Positions 32,272 through 40,663 of a stretch of DNA of 64,000 nucleotides are shown here, piece after piece. The stretch is from positions 496,001 to 560,000 of the forward strand of contig JADIZV010000004.1 of NCBI GenBank assembly GCA_016704565.1, written 5' to 3'. The translations under genes and the position numbers were made by a program. The notes beneath the pieces are model-generated. The model saw only the letters and a program-made list of their open reading frames with translations, ran no database searches and was not told where the DNA came from. Numbering within the stretch: position 1 is the first letter of the stretch; each line of letters begins with the position of its first letter. Source of the DNA: Candidatus Phosphoribacter baldrii (GTDB lineage: Bacteria; Actinomycetota; Actinomycetes; Actinomycetales; Dermatophilaceae).

Positions 32272-34173
32272 ATGGACCCCCACTCCCACCTGAGGTTCCG
32301 AATTCCCCCGCAACGACGCACCCTCGCAAGGGCAGCCGTGACGGCCGTGACCACCGGCGTGCTGGCCCTAGCCGGCATGGCGCCACCGACTGCGGCCGCA
32401 TCGACGCCCTCCCTGGGCGATCACGTCCTTGTCTTCGACCCCAGCATGCCCACATCCGACATCCAGGCCACCGTCGACCAGATCCACGCGGCGCAGGTCG
32501 ACAACGAGATGGGGACCGATCGCTGGAGCCTGCTGTTCATGCCGGGCACCTACGGCACCGATGCCGCTCCCTTGCACGTCAAGGTCGGCTACTACACGGA
32601 GGTCGCCGGTCTCGGCGCGGCGCCGGGAGACGTTGTCATCAACGGGAAGGTCGAGGTCTACAACCGCTGCCTCGACGGCGGCGGCACGTCGAACTGCATC
32701 GCCCTGAACAACTTCTGGCGGACCCTGAGCAACCTCACGATCAGGATCAACGGCGCGGGCCAGGACGGGTGCCGCGCCTCGTCCAACTTCTGGGCCGTGT
32801 CCCAGGCGGTCTCGATGCGCCGGGTCGACGTCCAGGGCGGCAACCTGTCGTTGATGGACTACTGCACCGCCGGCCCGCAGTATGCCAGCGGCGGCTTCAT
32901 CGCCGACTCCCGCGCCGGAGTGGTCATCAACGGCTCGCAGCAGCAGTGGCTCACCCGCAACAGTGAGGTGGGCGTGTGGACCAACGGGGTGTGGAACCAG
33001 GTGTTCTCCGGCGTGGTCGGGGCCCCCGACGACAGCGCCTTCCCGAACCCGCCCTACACCACGCTGGCCCGGACCCCGCTGAGCCGGGAGAAGCCGTTCG
33101 TTTTCGTCGACCCGGCCGGAACCTGGCAGGTGCAGGTCCCCGCCGCAGCCGCCGACACGAGCGGCATCTCGTGGTCATCCGGCTCCTCGAGCGGGCGCAC
33201 CCTGCCATTGACCAGCTTCCACATCACCCGACCCGGTGACTCCTGGGCGTCGATCACGGCCGCCCTGGCGCGGGGCAAGAACCTCCTGTTCACGCCCGGC
33301 GTCTACGACATCGCTCGCAGCATCACCATCGCCCGGGCCGGCACGGTCGTCCTCGGCCTGGGCCATCCGACGCTGACCTCGGTCGGGGGCGCGACGCCAC
33401 TGGTCATCGCCGATCGCGCCGGCATCGTCGTGGCCGGGGTGACCGTGGACGCCGGGACGACCGAGTCCGAGGCCCTCGTCACCGTCGGCGGCGCCGGGGC
33501 CCGAGGAGCCAACGGGGCGCGACCCGACTCCTCGACGCTCGCCGATCCGCTGACCCTCTCAGACGTCTATCTTCGCGTCGGCGGTCCGCACATCGGCAAG
33601 ACCAAGGTCGCCATGAGGATCGACAGCGACAACGTCCTCATCGATCACACCTGGGTCTGGCGGGCCGATCACGGCGTGGAGGACTTCACCGCAGGAGCCG
33701 TGGGCGACACCGACCGGTGGACCGTCAACACCGCCGCCAACGGGGTGATCGTCACGGGTGACGACGTCACCGCCACGGGACTGTTCGTCGAGCACTTCCA
33801 AGAGCACAACACGATCTGGACCGGTGAGCGGGGCCGCGTGGTGCTCTACCAGAACGAGCTCCCCTACGACCCGCCGACCCAGGCCGACTGGACCCAGCCC
33901 GACGGCACCCTCGGTTACGCCGGATATGCCGTGGGCGACGACGTCCGCAGTCACCACCTGTGGGGCGGTGGCTCGTATGTCTACAACCGCAACAACCCCG
34001 CCATCGTCACCGAACACGGATTCCAGGTGCCCAACCGGGACGGGGTCGTGCTCACCCACGTGCTGACCGTCAATCTCGGCGCCGGCACGATCCGACACGT
34101 GGTCAACGACGTTGGAAGCCAGGTCGACAACAGCAACACCGGGACCCCGGCCTACGTCGTCACCTACCCCTGA
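32272..34173 (+). CDS. Secreted right-handed beta-helix protein of unknown function
   Basis: 633 aa. The N terminus RTLARAAVTAVTTGVLALAG...PPTAAA is a long signal peptide with Ala-rich cleavage site. The mature part opens LGDHVLVFDPSMPTSDIQAT and has pectate-lyase-like features: FMPGTYGTDAAPLHVKVGYY, then many short strands with Asn/Asp-Gly turns (VINGKVEVYNR, VAMRIDSDNVLIDHTWVW, HNTIWTGERGRVVLYQNELP). It resembles large actinobacterial exported proteins annotated as adenylyl cyclase or F5/8-type proteins, though I see no cyclase motif. AGGAGA precedes the ATG. A strong terminator follows. Confidence 0.75.
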   Translation: MDPHSHLRFRIPPQRRTLARAAVTAVTTGVLALAGMAPPTAAASTPSLGDHVLVFDPSMPTSDIQATVDQIHAAQVDNEMGTDRWSLLFMPGTYGTDAAPLHVKVGYYTEVAGLGAAPGDVVINGKVEVYNRCLDGGGTSNCIALNNFWRTLSNLTIRINGAGQDGCRASSNFWAVSQAVSMRRVDVQGGNLSLMDYCTAGPQYASGGFIADSRAGVVINGSQQQWLTRNSEVGVWTNGVWNQVFSGVVGAPDDSAFPNPPYTTLARTPLSREKPFVFVDPAGTWQVQVPAAAADTSGISWSSGSSSGRTLPLTSFHITRPGDSWASITAALARGKNLLFTPGVYDIARSITIARAGTVVLGLGHPTLTSVGGATPLVIADRAGIVVAGVTVDAGTTESEALVTVGGAGARGANGARPDSSTLADPLTLSDVYLRVGGPHIGKTKVAMRIDSDNVLIDHTWVWRADHGVEDFTAGAVGDTDRWTVNTAANGVIVTGDDVTATGLFVEHFQEHNTIWTGERGRVVLYQNELPYDPPTQADWTQPDGTLGYAGYAVGDDVRSHHLWGGGSYVYNRNNPAIVTEHGFQVPNRDGVVLTHVLTVNLGAGTIRHVVNDVGSQVDNSNTGTPAYVVTYP

Positions 34174-34180
34174 CCTCGAC

Positions 34181-34217
34181 GGGCATGCCGACCGGCGCGA
34201 CTCCGGTCGGCATGCCC
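34181..34217. terminator. Perfect 15-bp hairpin between convergent genes
   Basis: gggcatgccgaccgg (34181-34195) pairs with ccggtcggcatgccc (34203-34217), 7-nt loop. Bidirectional terminator between the beta-helix gene and the DUF1345 gene. The stem holds gcatgccg, one base away from the iterated word. Confidence 0.85.
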
Positions 34218-34273
34218 TGGTCCCCGTCGCGGACGCGCCGGCCCTGCGCCGACTGACCGTCCCACCGCCGCGC

Positions 34274-34933
34274 TCACCCTGAGGGGCTGCTGGCCAACTG
34301 AACGACGAGGTTGATCGTCGTTGCGAGGATGACTGAGCCGAACACGTAGGACAACAACGTGTGGCGCAACACCGTTCGACGGATCTCCGAGCTGGTGATC
34401 GACGTGTCGGACACCTGGTAGGTCATCCCCAACGTGAACGCGACATACGCGAAGTCGCGGTAGTCCGGCGGTGCCTGCTGGTTGAAGTCGATCCCGCCGC
34501 CGTGTCCCGAGTAGTAGAGCGCGGCATACCGCAGCAGGTAGACCGTGTGGACGAGCACCCACGAGACCGCGACGCATAGGACCCCGACGACGGCCTCCCA
34601 CGGGGGCCCGTCACCCTTCTGCGAGGCGAGCAACACGCCGACTCCGAGCAGGCTCGCGACGCTGCCGACGAGCAGGACGAGGTCGGTGACCACCCGCGTC
34701 GAGTCCTCTCGCGTCGCGTGGGTCTGGGTGTCCCGTCCGGACATCCGCCCCACGACGAGCCAGGTCCAGACGCTGAACAGCCCGGCCGCCACAATCCACC
34801 CGATGACGCCCCCCAACGCCAGGCCCTGGCCGCCGGCCGCCACCGCCCCGGCGACCAGCCCGGCGACGACGGAACCGGCCAAGCGGGTGAGCCGGGAGCC
34901 TTCGCGACCGAACGGGCGGGAGAGGGTGGTCAT
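34274..34933 (-). CDS. DUF1345 membrane protein
   Basis: 219 aa with five to six hydrophobic helices (AGSVVAGLVAGAVAAGGQGL, VIGWIVAAGLFSVWTWLVVG and others). DFAYVAFTLGMTYQVSDT is the strongly conserved DUF1345 stretch. Function unknown. The start lies 56 bp from the divergent nicotinamidase. Confidence 0.85.
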   Translation of the reverse strand: MTTLSRPFGREGSRLTRLAGSVVAGLVAGAVAAGGQGLALGGVIGWIVAAGLFSVWTWLVVGRMSGRDTQTHATREDSTRVVTDLVLLVGSVASLLGVGVLLASQKGDGPPWEAVVGVLCVAVSWVLVHTVYLLRYAALYYSGHGGGIDFNQQAPPDYRDFAYVAFTLGMTYQVSDTSITSSEIRRTVLRHTLLSYVFGSVILATTINLVVQLASSPSG

Positions 34934-34989
34934 GCGTGGGACCGTACTCTTCGCCCTCGAGGCATGGGGAAACGTCGATAATCGCCTCC

Positions 34990-35595
34990 ATGTCGCTCAC
35001 TCGCCGCGCCCTGGTCATCGTCGACGTCCAGAACGACTTCTGCGAGGGCGGCTCGCTCGCGGTTGCCGGGGGCGCCGACGTCGCCGCTGCGATCGCCGAC
35101 TGGCTCGTCGAGCATCCGGACCGGTATGCCGCCGTCGTCGCCACCGCGGACTGGCACGAGGACCCCGGTCCGCACTTCGGCGACCCGCCGGACTTCCGCG
35201 ATTCGTGGCCGGTGCACTGTCGCGCCGACTCCGCCGGTGCCGCCTTCCACCCGGCCGTCCAACCGGCGCTTGCCGCGGCCGACGCCGTGTTCCGCAAGGG
35301 CCGGGACCGCGCGGCATACAGCGGCTTCGAGGGGTATGCCGTGACCGCGGACGGCACCCCCGGTCCCGACCTCGCGCGCTGGCTGCGTGAGCACGACATC
35401 GAGGCGGTCGACGTCGTCGGGATCGCGACGGATCACTGCGTCCGAGCCACGGCTCTGGATGCCGTGTCCGCCGGGCTGGACACCCGAGTGCTGCTGCACC
35501 TCACCGCCAGCGTGGCAGCCGACACGACAGCGGCGGCGCTCGAGCAACTGGCCGGGGCCGGTGCCGACCTCGTCGGCGCCCCACGACTGGGCTGA
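34990..35595 (+). CDS. pncA: Isochorismatase-family nicotinamidase
   Basis: 201 aa from ATG 34990. ALVIVDVQNDFCEGGSLAV carries the catalytic Asp, TADWHEDPGPHF the metal-binding Asp/His, VFRKGRD the Lys and IATDHCVRATALDA the nucleophilic Cys. It deamidates nicotinamide to nicotinate, feeding the NAPRT encoded 2.8 kb upstream. Confidence 0.92.
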   Translation: MSLTRRALVIVDVQNDFCEGGSLAVAGGADVAAAIADWLVEHPDRYAAVVATADWHEDPGPHFGDPPDFRDSWPVHCRADSAGAAFHPAVQPALAAADAVFRKGRDRAAYSGFEGYAVTADGTPGPDLARWLREHDIEAVDVVGIATDHCVRATALDAVSAGLDTRVLLHLTASVAADTTAAALEQLAGAGADLVGAPRLG

Positions 35596-35697
35596 GCGCA
35601 CCGCCTGGTCGGGGTGCGCTAGCACCGCAGGATTCCGCGGGTTGGTTGCGCCACGGAGACCCGCGCCCTGCCGACCACGTGGACTAGCCTGCGAACC

Positions 35698-36537
35698 ATG
35701 TCATCCCGGCTCCCGCGAGCCCTCCTGCAGGGCTTGATCGACGACGCGGCCGTCTTCCCCCCGGGCCTGGCCCCGCTCCCCCGTGCGGTGTCCGAGCACC
35801 TCGCCCGCACGGCATACCGGCCTTGTGTGGGCCCTCTTTTGGTCCCGGCGACGGCGGCCGCGGACGTCCGCGAACTCGCCGGTCAAGCCCACCTTCGCGT
35901 CGGGTTGATCGCCCGCCCCGGTATGCCGGTCGAGCCGCTCCGCGAGGGAGTCGCGGCGCTCGTAGGCAGCACCGTCGAGGTGGCCGGCGTCGAGGTCGGA
36001 GCCGCTGCCGACTGGGAGTCTTTGGTGGGGCTCGGCGTCCCGGTGACCGTCGAGATCCCTCGCGACGGGTTCGTGGCCGCGCTCGACCGGGTGGCTGCCA
36101 CGTCTCGCCAGACGTCCCGAAACCCGTTGGTACAGGCCAAGTTCCGCACGGGAGCCACAGAGGTGTGGGCCTGGCCGGACGAAGCTGAGCTGGCCCGGTT
36201 CCTCGTCGCGTGCCTCGAACGCGACCTCCCGTTCAAGCTCACCGGGGGCCTGCACCACGTCGTGCGCGCCGACCACCCCGGGCCGCACGGCCCTCAACAC
36301 GGCCTGCTCAACGTCCTGGCCGCCGTGCACGTCGCTGCCCAGGGCGCCCCGGAGACCGTCGTCGCCGATCTGCTCACCCAACGTGACGCTGCCCCGCTGG
36401 CCGACCTACTCACCGGGCTCACCATCGAGCAGGTGGGACGGGTGCGGTGGGCGTTCACGGCATACGGATGCTGCACCGTCCTGGACCCCCTGAGCGAGCT
36501 GGCCGCCCTCGACCTGATCGACAAGGAGCACGAATGA
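35698..36537 (+). CDS. Conserved protein of unknown function, coupled to fumarylacetoacetase
   Basis: 279 aa, soluble. LLQGLIDDAAVFPPGLAPLP near the start and FKLTGGLHHVVRADHPGPHG in the middle look like conserved active-site segments; the second part resembles a TIM-barrel rim. I do not recognise a named family. Its stop overlaps the fahA start (ATGA), so the product is made with fumarylacetoacetase and probably takes part in the same aromatic catabolism. Confidence 0.7.
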   Translation: MSSRLPRALLQGLIDDAAVFPPGLAPLPRAVSEHLARTAYRPCVGPLLVPATAAADVRELAGQAHLRVGLIARPGMPVEPLREGVAALVGSTVEVAGVEVGAAADWESLVGLGVPVTVEIPRDGFVAALDRVAATSRQTSRNPLVQAKFRTGATEVWAWPDEAELARFLVACLERDLPFKLTGGLHHVVRADHPGPHGPQHGLLNVLAAVHVAAQGAPETVVADLLTQRDAAPLADLLTGLTIEQVGRVRWAFTAYGCCTVLDPLSELAALDLIDKEHE

Positions 36538-37784
36538 CCGCCACCAGCTGGCTGGACCTGCCGGCCGACCACCCGTTCGGCATCCACCACCTCCCCTACG
36601 GCATCTTCTCGACGGCCACCGACCCCGGCCGCCGTGTCGGTGTCCGGATCGGCGACCTCGTCCTGGACGCCTCCCGGGCGTCCATCTCCGCGGGGTATGC
36701 CGCGGGCGGCGTCTGGTCGGCACCGTCGCTCAACCCGTTCCTCGGGCAGGGGTCCATCGCCTGGGCCGCCGGGCGGGCCTGGCTGACCGAGGTGCTGAGC
36801 GACCCGGCATACCGGAGCGTCATCGAGCGGCACCTGCTGCCGCTGGACGCGGTGACCCTGCACCTGCCGATCGAGGTCGGCGACTACGTCGACTACTACG
36901 CCAGCGCCCACCACGCGAGCAACGTCGGGAAGATCTTCCGGCCGGACTCCCCCGCCCTGCCGGTCAACTGGAAGCACCTGCCGATCGGCTACCACGGTCG
37001 CTCGGGCACGGTGGTCGTGTCGGGCACCGACTTCCACCGGCCCAGCGGTCAGCGCAAGGGCCCGCAGGATCCCGCGCCCGTGTTCGGCCCGAGCGTCCGG
37101 CTGGACATCGAAGCCGAGCTCGGTTACGTCGTCGGCGGAGCCACAACGATGGGTGAGCGCGTGAGTGTCGACGAGGCCGGCGAGCACGTGTTCGGCGTCG
37201 TCATCCTCAACGACTGGTCGGCGCGCGACATCCAGGCCTGGGAGTACGTCCCCCTGGGCCCCTACCTCGGCAAGAGCTTCTGCACGTCGATCTCGGCATG
37301 GGTCACGCCGATGGTGGCGCTCGAGGCCGCTCGGATCGACCTGCCCCGCGAGGAGGGCGACCCAGAGGTGCTGCCCTACCTGCGCGGCACCGGCACCGGC
37401 GCGCAGGGCTCCGGCGGGACGGCATACGGGCTGGACGTACACCTGCAGGTGAGCGTCAACGGGACCGTCGTCACCCGGCCGGACTACCGGGACATGTACT
37501 GGTCACCCGCCCAGATGCTCGCCCACATGACCGTCAACGGGGCCAGCATCCGCGACGGTGACCTGTTCGGCTCCGGCACGATCAGCGGCCCGGACAAAGG
37601 GCAGCGCGGGTCGTTCCTCGAGCTGGCGTGGGGCGGGGCGGAGCCGTTCGAGTTGGCTGACGGCTCGCCGCGCACCTATCTGCAGGACGGTGACGAGGTC
37701 GTCATGACGGCCTGGGCTCCCGGGCCGGACGGCAGCCGGATCGGACTCGGCGAGGTGAGTGGCCGAGTCCTCCCGACCCGTTAG
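36534..37784 (+). CDS. fahA: Fumarylacetoacetase
   Basis: 416 aa. DHPFGIHHLPYGIFST is the eukaryote-type FAH N terminus. VDYYASAHHASNVGKIFRP, PIGYHGRSGTVVVSG, DIEAELGYVVGG and NDWSARDIQAWEYVPLGPYL carry the metal ligands (Asp, Glu, Glu, Asp) and catalytic His. It splits fumarylacetoacetate to fumarate and acetoacetate, the last step of Tyr/Phe degradation by homogentisate. The earlier pathway genes are not in the window. Confidence 0.95.
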   Translation: MTATSWLDLPADHPFGIHHLPYGIFSTATDPGRRVGVRIGDLVLDASRASISAGYAAGGVWSAPSLNPFLGQGSIAWAAGRAWLTEVLSDPAYRSVIERHLLPLDAVTLHLPIEVGDYVDYYASAHHASNVGKIFRPDSPALPVNWKHLPIGYHGRSGTVVVSGTDFHRPSGQRKGPQDPAPVFGPSVRLDIEAELGYVVGGATTMGERVSVDEAGEHVFGVVILNDWSARDIQAWEYVPLGPYLGKSFCTSISAWVTPMVALEAARIDLPREEGDPEVLPYLRGTGTGAQGSGGTAYGLDVHLQVSVNGTVVTRPDYRDMYWSPAQMLAHMTVNGASIRDGDLFGSGTISGPDKGQRGSFLELAWGGAEPFELADGSPRTYLQDGDEVVMTAWAPGPDGSRIGLGEVSGRVLPTR

Positions 37785-37787
37785 CTG

Positions 37788-38981
37788 CTAGAGCCGACCC
37801 GCCCCGACGAGCTCACGCTCGGCAACCGCGGCAAAGGCTTGGTCGAAGTCGGCGATGATGTCCCGGACGTCTTCCAGACCGACCGAGATCCGCAGGACGT
37901 TGGGATGCGGTTTGGCCTCGGCGGCCACCGGCCGGTGGGTGAGGCTGGCCGGGTGCTGGATGAGGCTGTCGACGCCGCCCAAACTGACGGCGTGAGTCAC
38001 CAGGCGGGTGCGCTGCACGAGGTCCGCCGCCGCGTCGAAACCGCCGCGCATGGCGACCGCGAGCACCGCTCCCGGGCCGGCCAGCTGCCGGCCGAGCAGG
38101 CCCGCGGGGTCCGCACCCGGCATACCCGGGTAGTGGACCTTCTCGACGGCCGGGTGCTCCGCGAGCCACCCGGCCAACGCGATGGCGTTGTCCTGTTGGG
38201 CGCGCACGCGCACCGGCAGCGTCTGCAGGCCACGGTGCAAGTCGTATGCCGCGAGCGGGTAGAGCAGCGCTCCGGTCAGTGCGCGCACCTGACGCAGGCG
38301 CACGGCCCATTCCGGGCTCGCCGCGACGAGGCCGCCGAGCAGGTCGCCGTGACCACCGATGAACTTGGTCGCCGAGTGCAGAACGAGGGTCGCGCCCTGG
38401 CGACGCGGCTGCTGCAAGATCGGGGTCGCGAAGGTGTTGTCGACCATGACCGGCACCCGGCCGGCTTGGGCGACGACTGCGGCGATGTCGACAAGATCCA
38501 GCGTCGGGTTGGCCGGGGTCTCGACGAGCACCAGGCCGGTGCGGTCGGTGATCGCGTCACCGATCGTGGTCGGCGTCGCCCAGGTGACCTCGGTGCCGAG
38601 CAGTCCGGTGGCCAGGACGTGGTCGGAGCCTCCGTACAGGGGCCGGACCGCGACGATGTGCGGCGTGCCGGCAGCCACGCATGAGATGAGGGTGGCGGTC
38701 AAAGCCGCCATCCCGGAGGCGAAGGCGACGGCCTCCTCGGTGCCCTCCAGCCGGGCGAGGGCGCGTTCGAGACGGTCGACGTTGGGGTTCCACAGGCGCT
38801 GGTAGACCAGGGTCGCGGCGTCCTCACCGCGGCCACCCATAGCCAGCGTCTCGTATGCCGCCCCGCCTGCATCGAGGTCGGTGATCGGGTAGGTGCTCGA
38901 CAGGTCGATCGGCGGGACGTGGACGCCGAGGGCGACCAGGTCCTCGCGGCCGGCGTGAACGGCGAAGGTGTCTGCGCGCAT
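37788..38981 (-). CDS. Transsulfuration-family PLP enzyme (cystathionine/methionine gamma-lyase type)
   Basis: 397 aa of the Cys/Met-metabolism PLP family. YQRLWNPNVDRLERALARLE, ASGMAALTA, VDNTFATPILQQP and HSATKFIGGHGDLLGGLVA (Lys holds PLP) are clear. Which C-S bond it cuts or forms cannot be decided. It is divergent from an Lrp regulator with palindromes between them, a layout usual for methionine or cystathionine gamma-lyases controlled by their own Lrp. Convergent with fahA with only 3 bp between. Confidence 0.85.
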   Translation of the reverse strand: MRADTFAVHAGREDLVALGVHVPPIDLSSTYPITDLDAGGAAYETLAMGGRGEDAATLVYQRLWNPNVDRLERALARLEGTEEAVAFASGMAALTATLISCVAAGTPHIVAVRPLYGGSDHVLATGLLGTEVTWATPTTIGDAITDRTGLVLVETPANPTLDLVDIAAVVAQAGRVPVMVDNTFATPILQQPRRQGATLVLHSATKFIGGHGDLLGGLVAASPEWAVRLRQVRALTGALLYPLAAYDLHRGLQTLPVRVRAQQDNAIALAGWLAEHPAVEKVHYPGMPGADPAGLLGRQLAGPGAVLAVAMRGGFDAAADLVQRTRLVTHAVSLGGVDSLIQHPASLTHRPVAAEAKPHPNVLRISVGLEDVRDIIADFDQAFAAVAERELVGAGRL

Positions 38982-38992
38982 ACTTCAGTGTC

Positions 38993-39082
38993 GGGAATCT
39001 GCGAGATTCCCTCTAGAGTCCCGCAGATCTGCCCCATGTGTTGGCCGTCTGTCGAGGATTCTGCGACTGATTCTCTCTAGAG
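38993..39082. promoter_or_regulatory. Divergent promoter region with Lrp-like palindromes
   Basis: gggaatctgcgagattccc (38993-39011) is a perfect palindrome around GCG and runs into ctctagag (39011-39018). gcagatctgc (39023-39032) is another perfect palindrome. A diverged copy of the first block, gattctgcgactgattc then tctctagag, lies at about 39057-39082. The 62-bp spacing (about six helical turns) suits a multimeric Lrp regulator bound on one DNA face. Confidence 0.75.
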
Positions 39083-39089
39083 TGGGCTG

Positions 39090-39764
39090 GTGCCGAACAA
39101 CCCTCGCCCCCTCCCACCGGGACCCCCGCCGCGAACGCCGTCGTCCGTCGACGAGATCGACCGGGCGATCGTCGACGCACTGGTCGCCGACGCCCGGCTG
39201 CCCAACATCCAGATCGCTCGCGCCGTCGGGATTGCCGAGTCCACCTGCATCGGCCGGGTCCGATCACTGTTGTCCCGAGGCATCCTCACCGGCTTCACGG
39301 CGCGTGTGAACCGCGCCAAGCTCGGCTACCCCATCGAGGCGATGATCGCCGTCCGGCTGGCCGGCACGGACCGCCGCCGGGTCGACGAGTTCGGCGAGCA
39401 CGTGTCGCGCCTGCCGGGCGTGCTGGCGGCCTACAACGTCAGCGGCGCCGACGACTTCCTCGTCCACCTCGTTGCCCAGTCCCCGGACACCCTGCGTGGG
39501 GTGGTCCTGGACCATCTGTCCGGTCATCCCGGGGTGGTCCACGTGCAGACCTCCCTCATCTTCCGCACCCACGAGGGACGACGGAGTCTCCCAGCGCCGA
39601 CCTCACCCGCTGGGGCTGACCCGGGAGACTTCCCGGAGGCCGGTATGCCGCCCGGTCGCGTCAGCGGCGGGGCGGTTTCTGCTCCACCACGGTGTCGGCG
39701 ATCTTGTCGTGCAGGCACTGGCGGCGCGGGTCCCAGAGCAACCACGCCTGGTCCAGATAGCTGA
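39090..39764 (+). CDS. Lrp/AsnC-family transcriptional regulator
   Basis: GTG start. A Pro-rich leader precedes an HTH (VDEIDRAIVDALVADARLPN, IQIARAVGIAESTCIGRVRS) and a RAM/AsnC effector domain (YPIEAMIAVRLAG to HPGVVHVQTSLIF). It probably senses an amino acid and controls itself and the divergent PLP enzyme. The frame continues about 60 residues past the usual end and overlaps the convergent RDD gene by 104 bp. A lost or shifted stop near 39619 is possible, so the last part is doubtful. Confidence 0.82.
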   Translation: MPNNPRPLPPGPPPRTPSSVDEIDRAIVDALVADARLPNIQIARAVGIAESTCIGRVRSLLSRGILTGFTARVNRAKLGYPIEAMIAVRLAGTDRRRVDEFGEHVSRLPGVLAAYNVSGADDFLVHLVAQSPDTLRGVVLDHLSGHPGVVHVQTSLIFRTHEGRRSLPAPTSPAGADPGDFPEAGMPPGRVSGGAVSAPPRCRRSCRAGTGGAGPRATTPGPDS

Positions 39765-40548
39765 CCAGCCCGGCGATCGACCCGACGATCGGCACCACGC
39801 CCACGAGGGTCAGGACCAGTTGCAGCGCCTGGCGTCGAGCGGCGTCGAGAAGGGTCAGCCGCCCCGGCCGACCGGTGCGTCGGACCCGGATGCCGAGCGC
39901 CATCTTGCCCAGGCTGGCTCCGTTCCGGGTGAGGAACGTCACATGGTAGATGAAGGCCACCAAAGCTTGGATCAGCGTGATCGGCAGAAGGAAGCGCGCC
40001 ATCTCGGTCGAGATCTCGCTGAAGATCGAGGTGATGTCGGTCGTCGACGGTCCGGCGGCGCTCTTCTGGACGAAGTCGAAGTACCAGACGAAGAAGTCAC
40101 GCAGCCAGGGGAAGGCCAGGATCCCGCCGACGATGGTCACCACGATCCCGTCGATCATGGACGCCAGCAGGCGCTGCCACCACTGGGCCAGCGGCGTGCC
40201 GTCCGATGTGGTCGGCCCCATCGGGCGCCACTGGTAGGTCGGCGCGGCTCCGTAGTCCCGACCCGCGGGCGGCTGACCATACGGCGTGGGTGTCATGGGC
40301 GGGTAGGGTGCCTGACCCGGCGGGGTGGACCCCTGACCGGGCGGGTAGGGCGACTGGCCGGGTGGGTACGCCGGCGGGTATGCCGAGGGTGGTGCGGCGG
40401 CATACGGGTCGACCGCATGCCCGATCGTGGAGGCGGAGGCGGTCGGCGACTGCTTGGGGACGGTGCGCTCCGTCCACAGGATGCCGTCCCAGTAGCGCAG
40501 ACGGCTGGGATCCGATGGGTCGTCGTACCACCCGGAAGGCTGCGTCAT
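39661..40548 (-). CDS. DUF2510 plus RDD-family membrane protein
   Basis: 295 aa from ATG 40548. MTQPSGWYDDPSDPSRLRYW is a DUF2510 domain. A Pro/Tyr/Gly/Gln-rich linker (YPPAYPPGQSPYPPGQGSTP) follows, then an RDD domain from PLAQWWQRLLASMIDGIVV with about four helices. Function unknown, possibly ion or solute exchange. The linker contains two inverted GTATGCCG words (40378, 40398). Confidence 0.83.
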   Translation of the reverse strand: MTQPSGWYDDPSDPSRLRYWDGILWTERTVPKQSPTASASTIGHAVDPYAAAPPSAYPPAYPPGQSPYPPGQGSTPPGQAPYPPMTPTPYGQPPAGRDYGAAPTYQWRPMGPTTSDGTPLAQWWQRLLASMIDGIVVTIVGGILAFPWLRDFFVWYFDFVQKSAAGPSTTDITSIFSEISTEMARFLLPITLIQALVAFIYHVTFLTRNGASLGKMALGIRVRRTGRPGRLTLLDAARRQALQLVLTLVGVVPIVGSIAGLVSYLDQAWLLWDPRRQCLHDKIADTVVEQKPPRR

Positions 40549-40663
40549 AGTCCAACCTTCGCATGCCGCCGGCCCTGCGTGCGCCACCCCCGGCATCGGG
40601 CTCGTCCCGCAGCGTGGCCCCACCTCGACGAGGACGCCTGCTGACGCGGCATACGCTTTCCTC

